A stretch of 64,000 nucleotides of DNA. Source: Nocardia lijiangensis NBRC 108240 (lineage in GTDB: Bacteria > Actinomycetota > Actinomycetes > Mycobacteriales > Mycobacteriaceae). Of this stretch, positions 48,091-56,613 are shown one piece after another. How positions within the stretch are numbered: the stretch's first letter is position 1; each line of letters begins with the position of its first letter. The DNA lies in assembly GCF_001613045.1 (NCBI RefSeq), contig NZ_BDBP01000042.1, positions 1 through 64,000 of the forward strand, in the 5' to 3' direction. The notes beneath the pieces were generated by a model that was given only the letters and a program-made list of their open reading frames with translations, was not told where the DNA came from and did no database searches. The position numbers and the translations under genes were made by a program.

Positions 48091-48879
48091 GTGGCCGTGG
48101 CCATCTCATCGAACGTGGACTCGATTGCTCCACGCGTATCGATCTACCCCGCTGACAAGGCGTTCGTCGGCCCGAGGCCGTCGGTATTGATCTTTCCCGG
48201 CGGCGGATTTCGGGAATTGACCGAGCACGAAGGCGAAGGCTACGCCCGATGGTTGTCGAGCATCGGCTGTCATGCTTTCGTGCTCGAGTACCGCCTACTG
48301 CCGCACCGCTTTCCCGCACCGCTGGAGGATGCCCGGGCGGGCCTCGAATATGTTCGCCACGGCGACCATGGTCTGTCGGTCGACGTCAACCGGGTCGGTG
48401 TCGCAGGTTCCAGCGCAGGCGGCCAGCTGGCCGGGCTGCTGATGGCCGGGCAGGTTCTGTCGATCGAAACGAAGATCGACGATCCGCCTCGGCCGGACTT
48501 CGCGATTCTGGCCTACCCGCTCGCAGACCTGGACCTGATTCCGGTCGGTGCCGTTGAGGCACTGCTCGGCGACCTCATGCCGCTGAAGGACGAGCTCTCG
48601 CCGGTCAAGCACCTGGACGAGCGCACCTGCCCCGCGTTCGTGTGGGCAACCGCGCAGGACCCGCCGGGGTTCCCGAACGCGTTGGCTTGGGCCGAATCGC
48701 TCGTCCGAATAGGCGTGCCGGTCGAGTTGCACATCTACCCGCACGGTTCACATGGTCTCGGTCTCGCCGACGGCGTCGAGTACGGCGCCCACGGCCGCGC
48801 ACACCTGCCACACACCGCAACGTGGACGACAGCTTGCGAAGCGTGGCTGAAGGCCGAGGGCTTCCTCACAACGCCGTAG
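48091..48879 (+). CDS. Alpha/beta hydrolase (esterase-lipase family)
   Basis: 262 residues from GTG 48091. FPGGGFRELTEHEGEGYARW forms the oxyanion region, the nucleophile elbow is GSSAGG, and the catalytic His lies in HIYPHGSHGLGLA. Layout matches the acetyl-xylan-esterase/BD-FAE-like hydrolases. No signal peptide, so cytoplasmic. Monocistronic, followed directly by a long hairpin. Confidence 0.88.
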   Translation: MAVAISSNVDSIAPRVSIYPADKAFVGPRPSVLIFPGGGFRELTEHEGEGYARWLSSIGCHAFVLEYRLLPHRFPAPLEDARAGLEYVRHGDHGLSVDVNRVGVAGSSAGGQLAGLLMAGQVLSIETKIDDPPRPDFAILAYPLADLDLIPVGAVEALLGDLMPLKDELSPVKHLDERTCPAFVWATAQDPPGFPNALAWAESLVRIGVPVELHIYPHGSHGLGLADGVEYGAHGRAHLPHTATWTTACEAWLKAEGFLTTP

Positions 48880-48888
48880 CACGACCGC

Positions 48889-48929
48889 CCGGATGCGGGT
48901 GAGCCAAATCTAGGCTCACCCGCATCCGG
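48889..48929 (+). terminator. 17-bp perfect hairpin after the hydrolase gene
   Basis: The arms 48889-48905 and 48913-48929 are fully complementary, with a 7-nt loop (AAATCTA), starting 9 bp after the stop codon. Confidence 0.85.
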
Positions 48930-48982
48930 ACGACGCCTCTCCGCGAGCACACGGTTCACCGACCACCGCGCGGAGTAAGACG

Positions 48983-49600
48983 ATGCTCGACACCGCCGCC
49001 AATACCGGCGGCACCACAGGAACACCGAAACTGGCCGGTCGAACCCATCGCAACGAGGTCACCAACGCCTGGCAGGTCGCCGCCTCGTTCGTCTTCGCCG
49101 CCGATGACGCCATACTCGCCGCCCCTCCGCCTCGCCGGCCGCACGAAAGACCTCATCATCCGCGGCGGCCACAACATCGACCCCCAAGCGATCGAAGACG
49201 CGCTACTCACCCATCCAGCTGTCACCGCCGCCGCAGTGGTCGGCCAACCCGCTACCCATTCCGGGGAAGTGCCCGTCGCCTACGTGATGCTCACACCCGG
49301 CAGGAACGCCACCGCCGACGAACTCCGGGCCTGGGCCAGCCACCACGTGCCCGAGCGCGCCGCCGCACCCAAGATCGTCGAGATCATCGACGCGCTGCCG
49401 GTCACACCGGTCGGAAAGCCGTTCAAGAACGAACTCCGCCGCCGCGCAACCGAGCGAGCGCCCGCGAAGCCCTGCCCGCCGAGGCCACCGTCTTCGCCGC
49501 ACTCGATGACGGAACTGTCGTAGTCACCGTCTCCGGAATCCCCGAATCGCAAGCGACACAACACCTCGCACCCTTCGCATTCACCTGGCACATGGCATGA
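48983..49600 (+). pseudogene. Internally deleted, frameshifted acyl-CoA synthetase gene
   Basis: The first part carries TGGTTGTPKLAGRTHRNEV, the ATP-binding A3 motif of fatty-acyl-CoA ligases. Within 50 codons it jumps to another frame reading RLAGRTKDLIIRGGHNIDP and IDALPVTPVGKPFKNEL, the A8 and A10 motifs. About 300 residues between are missing. A third frame then gives TVFAALDDGTVVVTVSG to the natural end. The N-terminal domain upstream of A3 is also absent. Non-functional. Confidence 0.8.
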
Positions 49601-49840
49601 CGACCCTCGGCTGACCACTTTTGGTTGGACTGAGTAATGAGCTACCTGATCGCTATCGAACGAGTAGTCGGGTACGCGTGAGCTTCGGTTATCCGACAGG
49701 GCACACTCGAACCAGCCCAACGGAAGAAACTCGCGAAACGCGAGCTTGTTATGAGGACCGGATTCGAAGGCGCATGAATGCTTTGAATCGATGCCGGTCC
49801 ACATGGTGTTGTCCGTCGATCCGATGGAAGAGGCCTCGTA

Positions 49841-50563
49841 ATGTCCGAGGACGAACGATCAAAATCGCCAGGCCGCGAGCCCGACAGAGTCGAGGTCACC
49901 AACAGCCGACGTCTGTTCGATCAGTCCGTAACAGCATGGCTGATCGGGCAAGGCGTGCGCTACCTTAACGCAGCCGGCGAACAATGCGAACTGGCATACC
50001 GGTACGTGACCGAACTCCTACAGCGCTGCGACGCAGATCTTTTGGAAACCGCCAGAGATTTGATAGGGGCAGCGTCGGCAGGCGATGCGCCATTGCGCTG
50101 GTGTCTTCTCCGCATCCTGGGCGATTCGGCTGGTCCGCAAGCGGCAGAATATCTAGTCGGTGTGACGCTGGAACGCCTTCCCGAGAGCCCGCACGACGGA
50201 TGCAAAGGGGCTCGTAACGCCGAGCTACTCGTACGCACGATGGCCGTGCATGCACTCGGCAGAATTGCTGGACGCCACCCGGAAGTGTGCAATCACCTTC
50301 TCAACATCGTGGGCCAACAGCCTGATCGCGCCATCCTGATCGAGGCGGTCAAAGTGGCGAGCGCACTGGGAATGAAGGAGAAGGTACGCGCAATGCTTCC
50401 GAAGGACGATCGCTGGGTGCTCGACATCCGGCAAGTGGCATACCAGAGCGTATCCGCCGAGCCCGAGCGTGAAGACGGCAAAGAACGCGGCTTCGCTCCC
50501 CCCAAGCGGGGTCCGCTATATACAGCGCCGCGAACTCCCCGATGTGCCTCAGAGGAGGGCTGA
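49841..50563 (+). CDS. Alpha-helical protein, possibly HEAT-like; unknown function
   Basis: 240 residues, ATG with GAAGAGG 7 bp upstream. The sequence is a run of amphipathic helices (LAYRYVTELLQRCDADLLE, VRTMAVHALGRIAGRHPEV, LIEAVKVASALGMKEKV) resembling HEAT/armadillo-type repeats. A Pro/Arg-rich tail follows. No enzyme motif, signal peptide or membrane span is visible. It ends 3 bp before the start of a zincin-like gene, so the two are co-translated. Codon use is less GC-extreme than the neighbours, and wrecked acyl-CoA ligase pieces lie on both sides, suggesting acquisition. Family not recognised. Confidence 0.75.
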   Translation: MSEDERSKSPGREPDRVEVTNSRRLFDQSVTAWLIGQGVRYLNAAGEQCELAYRYVTELLQRCDADLLETARDLIGAASAGDAPLRWCLLRILGDSAGPQAAEYLVGVTLERLPESPHDGCKGARNAELLVRTMAVHALGRIAGRHPEVCNHLLNIVGQQPDRAILIEAVKVASALGMKEKVRAMLPKDDRWVLDIRQVAYQSVSAEPEREDGKERGFAPPKRGPLYTAPRTPRCASEEG

Positions 50564-50566
50564 ACG

Positions 50567-51238
50567 ATGGCCAGCTGCACAGTGACGGTCCCAGACCTAG
50601 ATGCCTCCGGCGACAACCTCTACGGTCCCCGCATTTGCTCGCAAGACTTTGTCGATTGGGCATGGGACGCTTTCGATTTCGACAAGGGCGACTGGGATGG
50701 AGGTTTCGGATACAGCAGCGCGTGCGATAACACACTTCCACTGTCACGAACTATGTCCGCCATCTGGTGCCTGAGCTTCTCCTCACCGAACTTACCTCGC
50801 GAGTCCTACAGCTCGAACATCCTCGAATGGGGAGGACGCTTCGCACGCAACACCATCGACGAACTAGACGCACGCTGCGGCACCTCCTCCTGCAGTCCCC
50901 GCTCATGCTCCGGCACCATCGCGAAAACACGTAGCGGAGGTATTTTTGTAGATGCTTGGACCCGCTTGTACCTCCCGTTCTTCTACAACCAGGGCGTGAG
51001 CGTGCGCGCCAGCACCTTGATCCACGAAGCTCGCCATGCCGACGGCAAAGGACACAACCGCGGAGACAACGACTCGAGCTGGGAGTACAACGGTGCCTGG
51101 CGCTGGGAGGTCGCGTGGTTGAGCTGGTTCGTCGGCGAGGGCCAGAACACATCGACTGCCATGCGCGAACAGGCCAGGCAGGAGGCCAACAACATCCTCA
51201 ACACCAACTTCGAAACGCATCCAGGCTTCAACATCTGA
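50567..51238 (+). CDS. Cys-rich zincin-like protein (HEARH motif), putative metallopeptidase
   Basis: 223 residues; ATG with a perfect GAGGAGG 8 bp upstream, inside the end of the previous gene. STLIHEARHADGKGH holds the HExxH zinc motif (His153, Glu154, His157); Glu175 or Glu182 in the helix DNDSSWEYNGAWRWEV could supply the third ligand. Seven Cys residues (4, 24, 53, 68, 104, 109, 114) sit in the N-terminal half, yet there is no signal peptide or membrane span. Aromatic residues are frequent. It forms a two-gene unit with the preceding helical protein. Activity is inferred only from the motif. Confidence 0.72.
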   Translation: MASCTVTVPDLDASGDNLYGPRICSQDFVDWAWDAFDFDKGDWDGGFGYSSACDNTLPLSRTMSAIWCLSFSSPNLPRESYSSNILEWGGRFARNTIDELDARCGTSSCSPRSCSGTIAKTRSGGIFVDAWTRLYLPFFYNQGVSVRASTLIHEARHADGKGHNRGDNDSSWEYNGAWRWEVAWLSWFVGEGQNTSTAMREQARQEANNILNTNFETHPGFNI

Positions 51239-51240
51239 CA

Positions 51241-51290
51241 GTTGAGGCAATCGACGCACTGGCGATCACACCGGTCGGAAAACGGGACTG
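51241..51290 (+). pseudogene. Short acyl-CoA ligase A10-motif fragment
   Basis: EAIDALAITPVGK is encoded directly after the zincin-like stop codon. It parallels EIIDALPVTPVGK of the wrecked ligase gene near 49381, at protein and DNA level. Only this short piece survives. Confidence 0.5.
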
Positions 51291-51349
51291 CCCCGAGTTT
51301 GGTGGCTCTTCACAATCTGAGGTGTAGCCGCGGCCTGAACCCGCCAGCC

Positions 51350-51790
51350 TCGAGTAGGGACCTGGCGATATAGTACACTCGCGAATGTTTGGGCGGGCTT
51401 GTGGAGCGCTCGATCACCGCCGACAGGTTGATCGACGAACTCGACCGCATCGCCGCTCAACGCGGCTACCCGGCAGCGCTGCGCTGCGCTGCGACAACGG
51501 TCCGGAGCTGGCCTGCTCGGCGATGCAGGACTGGGCCGGTGAACGTGTCGGTCTGGCATTCATCCCGCCGGGCCAGCCCTGGCGCAACGGCTACATCGAA
51601 TCGTTCAACGGCCGACTGCGCGATGAATGCCTCAACATCAACAGCTTCTGGTCACTGACCCAAGCTCGCGTCGTGATCAGCGACTGGAAGACCGATTACA
51701 ACCACTAACGCAGACATTCCGCACTGGGCTACCAAACCCCAGCCGGATACGCTGCAATCACCGATGACCGGCTCTCACACACCCTGGACC
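51350..51790 (+). mobile_element. Degenerate IS3-family transposase remnant
   Basis: The integrase core of an IS3-type orfB is readable across three breaks. DLAI-stop-YTRECLGGLVERSI has a TAG at 51371. Then RLIDELDRIAAQRGYPA shifts frame near 51485. RCDNGPELACSAMQDW, FIPPGQPWRNGYIESFNG and RLRDECLN follow, carrying the second Asp and the Glu of the DDE triad. A TAA at 51706 precedes RRHSALGYQTPAGYAA. The first Asp region is missing. Inactive; ends not defined. Confidence 0.85.
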
Positions 51791-51909
51791 GATCGACGGG
51801 GTCCCGTCACAAAGCCATCGCCAGTTCGAGTGAGAACTTGCCACGGTTGACACAGATCACGTGAGAAATGACAGATCAGATGAGAACTGACACAGCCGGC
51901 GCTTCGAAC

Positions 51910-51928
51910 CACCAGCCTCCGGCTGGTG
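51910..51928 (-). terminator. Hairpin after the 52264 gene
   Basis: CACCAGCC and GGCTGGTG form an 8-bp stem with a 3-nt loop that touches the stop codon of the minus-strand gene. Confidence 0.5.
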
Positions 51929-52264
51929 TCAGCCAGTCGTGACCGGACCGAGGATGTCCAACCGGACGTCAAAGAGGAAAGGCACGTCGTCGGGGCCACC
52001 GTCCAGCCACCGCGTACTGACGGTGGCGATGTCATCGATGACGTCGTCGATCGTGCACTCGATGCTGGTCAGGCGGGGATAGGTCGATGTCGGTCGCAGG
52101 TCGCCACCGAAATAGGCGCTCTTGCCGACCAGTTGGTGAGGTCGGCCGTGCACGTCGGCAAATTCGACCAGTACGATGCCTGGTTGCGGGTCGTCGGTAA
52201 GCCACACGACAGCGGTGGCGGGCAGCTCGCAACCGTCGCCCTTGCCCAATCTCGGTTCCACCAC
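51929..52264 (-). CDS. Hypothetical protein
   Basis: 111 residues, GTG start. The sequence alternates strands and short turns (TAVVWLTDDPQPGIVLVEF, VPFLFDVRLDIL) with an acidic middle (CTIDDVIDDIATVS). It looks like a small soluble beta-rich domain. No signal peptide or catalytic motif. Coding character is good and a hairpin follows the stop, but I do not recognise the family. The IS remnant lies just beyond. Confidence 0.6.
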   Translation of the reverse strand: MVEPRLGKGDGCELPATAVVWLTDDPQPGIVLVEFADVHGRPHQLVGKSAYFGGDLRPTSTYPRLTSIECTIDDVIDDIATVSTRWLDGGPDDVPFLFDVRLDILGPVTTG

Positions 52265-52297
52265 GACACCCTATCGGCCGTCCGCCGTCCGCCTCGA

Positions 52298-52858
52298 TCA
52301 GTGGATCTTTCTTATCTTCCTCAACGGCGTAACCGACGTTCTCGGCTGGCGGCCCGCCGGACCGTAGCCGGATCCCTCCCCTCGGTCTGCCGCATGAGCG
52401 GATGATCGGGTAGCCGCCATCAGGTCGGGGTCGTTGAGCGCTGCGGTCCAACCTTCGAGTACCGGCTGGCCACGCGCCAGAATGATGCCGTGCGTTTTCG
52501 TGGCAACCTTCCGTTTCGCGGCCGGATCGTCTGGCTCACTTCCGATCAAGGCGGCCGTTCCTCGGGACCACCACCTACGCCTACCGACCAGGACTATGCC
52601 GCAACAGCATTCGCCCCTCCGCACGGCATGCAGGGCGGGCTGGCAGGGCGGTACGGGAGCGAGCCTCGGATCACCACCGATGTCGCGCTGGATCTGCTGC
52701 CCGGCGCGAACGGCGTTGCGATCGCAATCGGCCGCGGAAGCGAATGGGCCACCGTCGTTTCCGACCGCGGGTGTGTGCGGTTCCGCGGATACCGGACCCG
52801 GGAAGCCCACGATTCCGATCAGGGCGACAGCGATCGCCACGAGCGCTGGTTCGAACAT
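52298..52858 (-). CDS. Secreted small protein, C-terminus doubtful
   Basis: Start ATG 52858 has an excellent AGGAGG 5 bp upstream and begins a signal peptide (MFEPALVAIAVALIGIVGF, PGPVSAEPH, cleavage near residue 25). The next 60 residues, with Cys pairs (ASAADCDRN, VPPCQPAL), resemble short exported actinomycete proteins. From about residue 85 (RRGECCCGIVLVGRRRWW) composition changes abruptly, which suggests a frameshift and read-through to 52298. The true protein may be shorter. Confidence 0.5.
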   Translation of the reverse strand: MFEPALVAIAVALIGIVGFPGPVSAEPHTPAVGNDGGPFASAADCDRNAVRAGQQIQRDIGGDPRLAPVPPCQPALHAVRRGECCCGIVLVGRRRWWSRGTAALIGSEPDDPAAKRKVATKTHGIILARGQPVLEGWTAALNDPDLMAATRSSAHAADRGEGSGYGPAGRQPRTSVTPLRKIRKIH

Positions 52859-53082
52859 CGGTTCCTCCTCGACGGAAGCACAGTGCGACAGGTTTCCGTG
52901 TGTCACTCGCCCAGATGCAGGTGGTCCCGGATCCGGTTCACGGCCGCGGCGGGCCGGCAGGTGAGGTGACATCACCCGACCCCTTCGGGTGCGAATTCGA
53001 TACCGATCCGACAGATTTCGCCGCGACCCGCCGACGACCTCCGCTATTTTGGTCACTTGTCCAGATGACCCTCGGAGAGTGC

Positions 53083-54732
53083 ATGTATCGAACACGGTTG
53101 CCGGCCGGACACCTCGTCGCTGTCCTCGCCGTCGTCTGCGGCCTCCTGGCCGCACCACCGGCACGCGCGGACACGCCGTGGTGGGAGCCGGTCGGGCGCC
53201 CGGCGCCCGATGTCTCCGTGAATGTCACCGGGGCCCCGTTCCGCGGCGCCGGGAACGGGGTGCGCGGGTTCGCCGATGTGCACAATCACGTGATGTCGAA
53301 CCTCGGGTTCGGCGGGCGCCTGGTATGCGGCAAGCCCTACTCCGAACAGGGCGTAGCCGATGCCCTGGCCGATTGCCCCGAGCATCGGCCCGACGGTGCC
53401 GGGGCGCTGTTCGAGAACCTCACCGCCGACGGGGACTGGCAGCACGACCCGACGGGCTGGCCTACCTTCACCGACTGGCCGACACCGCTCACCACCACCC
53501 ACCAGCAGAACTACTACGCCTGGCTCGAGCGCTCGTGGCGGGCCGGGCAGCGAGTACTGGTCACCGACATGGTGTCCAATGCGGTGATCTGCACGATCCT
53601 GCCCGCCAAGGATCGCGGCTGCGACGAGATGACGGCGATCCGCGCGCAGATCACCGCCACCTACGACCTGCAGGACTACATCGACCGGATGTTCGGCGGC
53701 CCGGGCAAGGGCTGGTTCCGGATCGTGACCGACGCAGGCGCCGCCCGGCAGGTGATCGAGGACGGCAAGCTCGCCGTCGTCCTCGGTGTCGAGACCTCCG
53801 AGCCGTTCGGTTGCCGGCAGGTCCTCGATGTCCCGCAATGCTCGCAGGCCGACATCGACCGTGGCCTGGACGAGCTCCACGCCCTCGGCGTTCGCAGCAT
53901 GTACCTGTGCCACAAGTTCGACAACGCACTGTGCGGAGTGCGCTTCGACGAGGGGACCACCGGCACCTTGATCAATGCGGGCCAGTTCATTTCCACCGGC
54001 ACCTGGTGGCAGACCGAACAGTGCCGGGGCGATGCCGCGGACAATCCGATCACCACTGTTGCGCTACCCGACGTCGTGCGGGACAAGCTGCCCGCCGGCA
54101 CCGAGGTTCCCACGTACGCCGACGGCGCGCAGTGCAATACCCGCGGACTCACCCAACTCGGCGAAAGCGCGGTACGGGCGATGATGCAGCGCGGCATGAT
54201 GATCGAGGTCGATCATATGAGTGCCCGAGCCGCGGACCGCACGCTCGATATTCTCGCGGAGCACGGATATCCCGGGGTCGTCTCCTCACACAGCTGGATG
54301 GATCTCGCCTACGCGGAACGGCTCTACACCCTGGGCGGATTCCTGGCCGTCTACGACCACGACAGTGCGGAGTTCCTCGCCGCCGCGCGCCGGACCGCCG
54401 CACTTCGGAACAGATTCGGCACCGGCCTCGGGATCGGCAGCGACTACAACGGCGTCGGAGCACACCCCGTCGCGCCGGGGCCCGAGTCGCCGAGTGCGCT
54501 GACCTACCCATTCCGCACCCTCGACGGCGGCGCGGTGGTCGACCGGCAGCAATCCGGTTCGCGCACCTTCGATTTCACCCGGGACGGGGCCGCCCACGTC
54601 GGTATGTTGCCGGACTGGCTCGAGGATGTCCGCCTGCGCGGCGGTGAGGATGTCATCACCGATGTCCAGCGTGGCGCCGAGTCCTATCTCGACACCTGGT
54701 CCGCGACCCAGGAATTCGGATCCGGCGGATAA
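53083..54732 (+). CDS. Secreted amidohydrolase of the membrane (renal) dipeptidase type
   Basis: 549 residues from ATG 53083, with GGAGAG upstream. Residues 1-29 are a signal peptide (VAVLAVVCGLLAAPPARA). The TIM-barrel metal site starts with HNH in FADVHNHVMS (His67, His69). It continues through a Glu in VVLGVETSEPFG, His in IEVDHMSARA and VSSHSWMD, and Asp in GIGSDYNGVG. This set matches peptidase family M19-like enzymes. It probably cleaves dipeptides or related amides outside the cell. Monocistronic; the 288 bp after it hold no gene that I can support. Confidence 0.88.
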   Translation: MYRTRLPAGHLVAVLAVVCGLLAAPPARADTPWWEPVGRPAPDVSVNVTGAPFRGAGNGVRGFADVHNHVMSNLGFGGRLVCGKPYSEQGVADALADCPEHRPDGAGALFENLTADGDWQHDPTGWPTFTDWPTPLTTTHQQNYYAWLERSWRAGQRVLVTDMVSNAVICTILPAKDRGCDEMTAIRAQITATYDLQDYIDRMFGGPGKGWFRIVTDAGAARQVIEDGKLAVVLGVETSEPFGCRQVLDVPQCSQADIDRGLDELHALGVRSMYLCHKFDNALCGVRFDEGTTGTLINAGQFISTGTWWQTEQCRGDAADNPITTVALPDVVRDKLPAGTEVPTYADGAQCNTRGLTQLGESAVRAMMQRGMMIEVDHMSARAADRTLDILAEHGYPGVVSSHSWMDLAYAERLYTLGGFLAVYDHDSAEFLAAARRTAALRNRFGTGLGIGSDYNGVGAHPVAPGPESPSALTYPFRTLDGGAVVDRQQSGSRTFDFTRDGAAHVGMLPDWLEDVRLRGGEDVITDVQRGAESYLDTWSATQEFGSGG

Positions 54733-55020
54733 TCGAGCGCCGCGACCCGCGATATCCGCACGGGCTTTCACGACAGACATCGAATGGACGACGATTCACC
54801 ACAATTATCCGGCATGAATTCAAAACAGCCTGGTAGCCGACCCCACGGGCCGAGACACAGGTCGATCACGCTTGCCCCGAAAACCATTGGTGCCCAATAT
54901 TCCTCATCAATCCGGAAATGCCGGGAAACTAAGTAATTCACGCATTCACGAGTTAGCGTGTGAGGTGTCGGTGAGATTCGGCTCACCGACTGATTCACCC
55001 GCAGGGAACCAGAGAAGTTC

Positions 55021-55737
55021 ATGACTATTTTGCGATCGGCATTCGTTGCCGCGATCACGGCGGCCACCGTCACGGCCGGGATGACCACCTCGGCGGCGGA
55101 CCCCGCACGGCCCGCCGAACCCGTCACCTACCACATCGATGTGGTCGACCGGTCGGTCGTCACCACCCTCGACCGCGGCATCTTCGCCCTGGCGGCCGAC
55201 GCGGCCACCGTCGCCGTGCGCGATGCCGCAGGCGAACTCGTCGACACACTGCCGCTGTCGGCGATCCTGGACGGTCAGCAGCTGCCGCTGACCCAGCAGG
55301 TCTCCGCCGACGGCCGTACCCTCACCTTGACACCCGACCTGTCCGGCCTCGACCGCTCCACGCTGACCCCGATCGCGTCCCCGCTCGAGAACCAGCTCGC
55401 GATGAACGACCTGATCAACGCAGTGAGCCTGAGCACCTCGCTGGGCAGCCTGGTGGGCACCGCGATCGGCGCGATCGCCGGCATCGGTATCGGATTCGTG
55501 CTGGCAGGCGCAAGCTGCGTGGCGCTCAGCCTGGGCTGCGTGGTCGCGGTCCTGCCGATCATGGCGCTGACGGCAGGCGTCGGTGGCATAACAGGCCTGA
55601 TCCTCGCCGGTGGACCCGTCGCGATCGGCGCCGCGTTCGAATACCTGACCACGCTCAGCGCCCCCGACGGCGCCAGCAAGTACGGCGAGCAGACCCGGGG
55701 CAAGCCCGGCGGTGCGCCCGCTCCGATCCCGCAGTAG
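55021..55737 (+). CDS. Secreted glycine-zipper protein, type A (first locus)
   Basis: 238 residues with a signal peptide (cleavage near AADPA, about 26). A beta-rich domain of about 90 residues contains SADGRTLTLTPDLSG and SPLENQLAMNDLIN. Then a strongly hydrophobic Gly-rich region (VGTAIGAIAGIGIGFVLAG, SCVALSLGCVVAVLP, GVGGITGLILAGGPVAIGA) forms two or three glycine-zipper spans with a C-x6-C pair. The tail is Pro/Gly-rich. Its closest relative in the window is the protein at 61502-62218. It is first of a pair; the type B gene starts 16 bp later. Likely anchored in or spanning the cell envelope; function unknown. Confidence 0.85.
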   Translation: MTILRSAFVAAITAATVTAGMTTSAADPARPAEPVTYHIDVVDRSVVTTLDRGIFALAADAATVAVRDAAGELVDTLPLSAILDGQQLPLTQQVSADGRTLTLTPDLSGLDRSTLTPIASPLENQLAMNDLINAVSLSTSLGSLVGTAIGAIAGIGIGFVLAGASCVALSLGCVVAVLPIMALTAGVGGITGLILAGGPVAIGAAFEYLTTLSAPDGASKYGEQTRGKPGGAPAPIPQ

Positions 55738-55753
55738 AAGGCAGAGGATCCAG

Positions 55754-56509
55754 ATGCGACTCCACGCAACAACTCTCATGGTGCTGGCGGCTGTCGCGGC
55801 AGCGGCGACGACCGGGCAGGCGGCCAACGCCGCACCCGGTGCCCCGGCGCGCTTCCACGCCACCCTGGCGCCGAACTCGGTGATCATCACCCTCGACCAC
55901 GCCGACTTCGTCCCGGCGGCCGGACGCGCCGCGGTCGACATCCGCGACGAACAGGGCACCGTCGTGTCGACGGTGCCGTCGACCATGCAGATCGACCAGC
56001 ACCGATTTCCAGTCGCCGCCCAGGTCTCGCCGGATCGGCGCACGCTGACGCTGACCCCCGACCTCGGCGCGGTTCGCGCGGCGGGCCTGAGTCCGGTCGC
56101 GTCACCGTTCGAAGAGCAGCTCGCGCTCAACGATCTGACCGGCGACCTGTCGACGAACATGACCGTCGGCTCGATCGCGGGAATGCTCGTCGGCGCGGTG
56201 GTCGGCGCCGGGCTCGGTCTCGGGTCCTGTCTGATCACCGGCCCGGGCTGCCTGGTCATCCTGCCTGCCGCCGTCACCGCCTTCGCCGCGGGCGGCGGTG
56301 TCGCCGGAACATTGGTCGGCGGCGCGGCCACCCTGGCCGACTCCGGCTGGCGATATCTGCTGACCGTCCAGTCTCCACCCGGCCAGAGCCCGTACGCCAA
56401 CTCCGACGGCCTGCAGGACCCCGGCGGCGCCGGTGCGCCCAACGCCAACCTGCGCCTGCCCTCCGGCTCCGGTGACGGCATCACCACTGGCTCCGGAGCG
56501 ATCGGCTGA
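55754..56509 (+). CDS. Secreted glycine-zipper protein, type B (first locus)
   Basis: 251 residues, ATG with AGAGGA upstream; signal peptide of about 27 residues ending near ANAAPG. It has the same architecture as type A: RRTLTLTPDLG and SPFEEQLALNDLT, then Gly-rich spans (LVGAVVGAGLGLGSCLITG, PGCLVILPAAVTAFAAGGG) with a C-x6-C pair. The type B tail WRYLLTVQSPPGQSPYAN is followed by a Gly/Ser-rich end. It matches the protein at 60727-61476. Co-transcribed with type A; a sugar-type MFS gene follows after 104 bp. Confidence 0.85.
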   Translation: MRLHATTLMVLAAVAAAATTGQAANAAPGAPARFHATLAPNSVIITLDHADFVPAAGRAAVDIRDEQGTVVSTVPSTMQIDQHRFPVAAQVSPDRRTLTLTPDLGAVRAAGLSPVASPFEEQLALNDLTGDLSTNMTVGSIAGMLVGAVVGAGLGLGSCLITGPGCLVILPAAVTAFAAGGGVAGTLVGGAATLADSGWRYLLTVQSPPGQSPYANSDGLQDPGGAGAPNANLRLPSGSGDGITTGSGAIG

Positions 56510-56613
56510 CCTGGTCGTCGGCACCCTCGGCGCCGCAGGCCCACCACCGGCCGACGGCGCCGCGGCCCGATCACCGCCGCCCACCTCGCCGGACGCAACC
56601 CTCGGAGGGGCGC

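Noticed and set aside
52744..53082. Long N-terminal extension of the dipeptidase-like gene (start at 52744)
   Set aside because: The signal peptide begins at ATG 53083 with its own RBS; the upstream part overlaps the 52858 minus-strand gene and lacks coding character.
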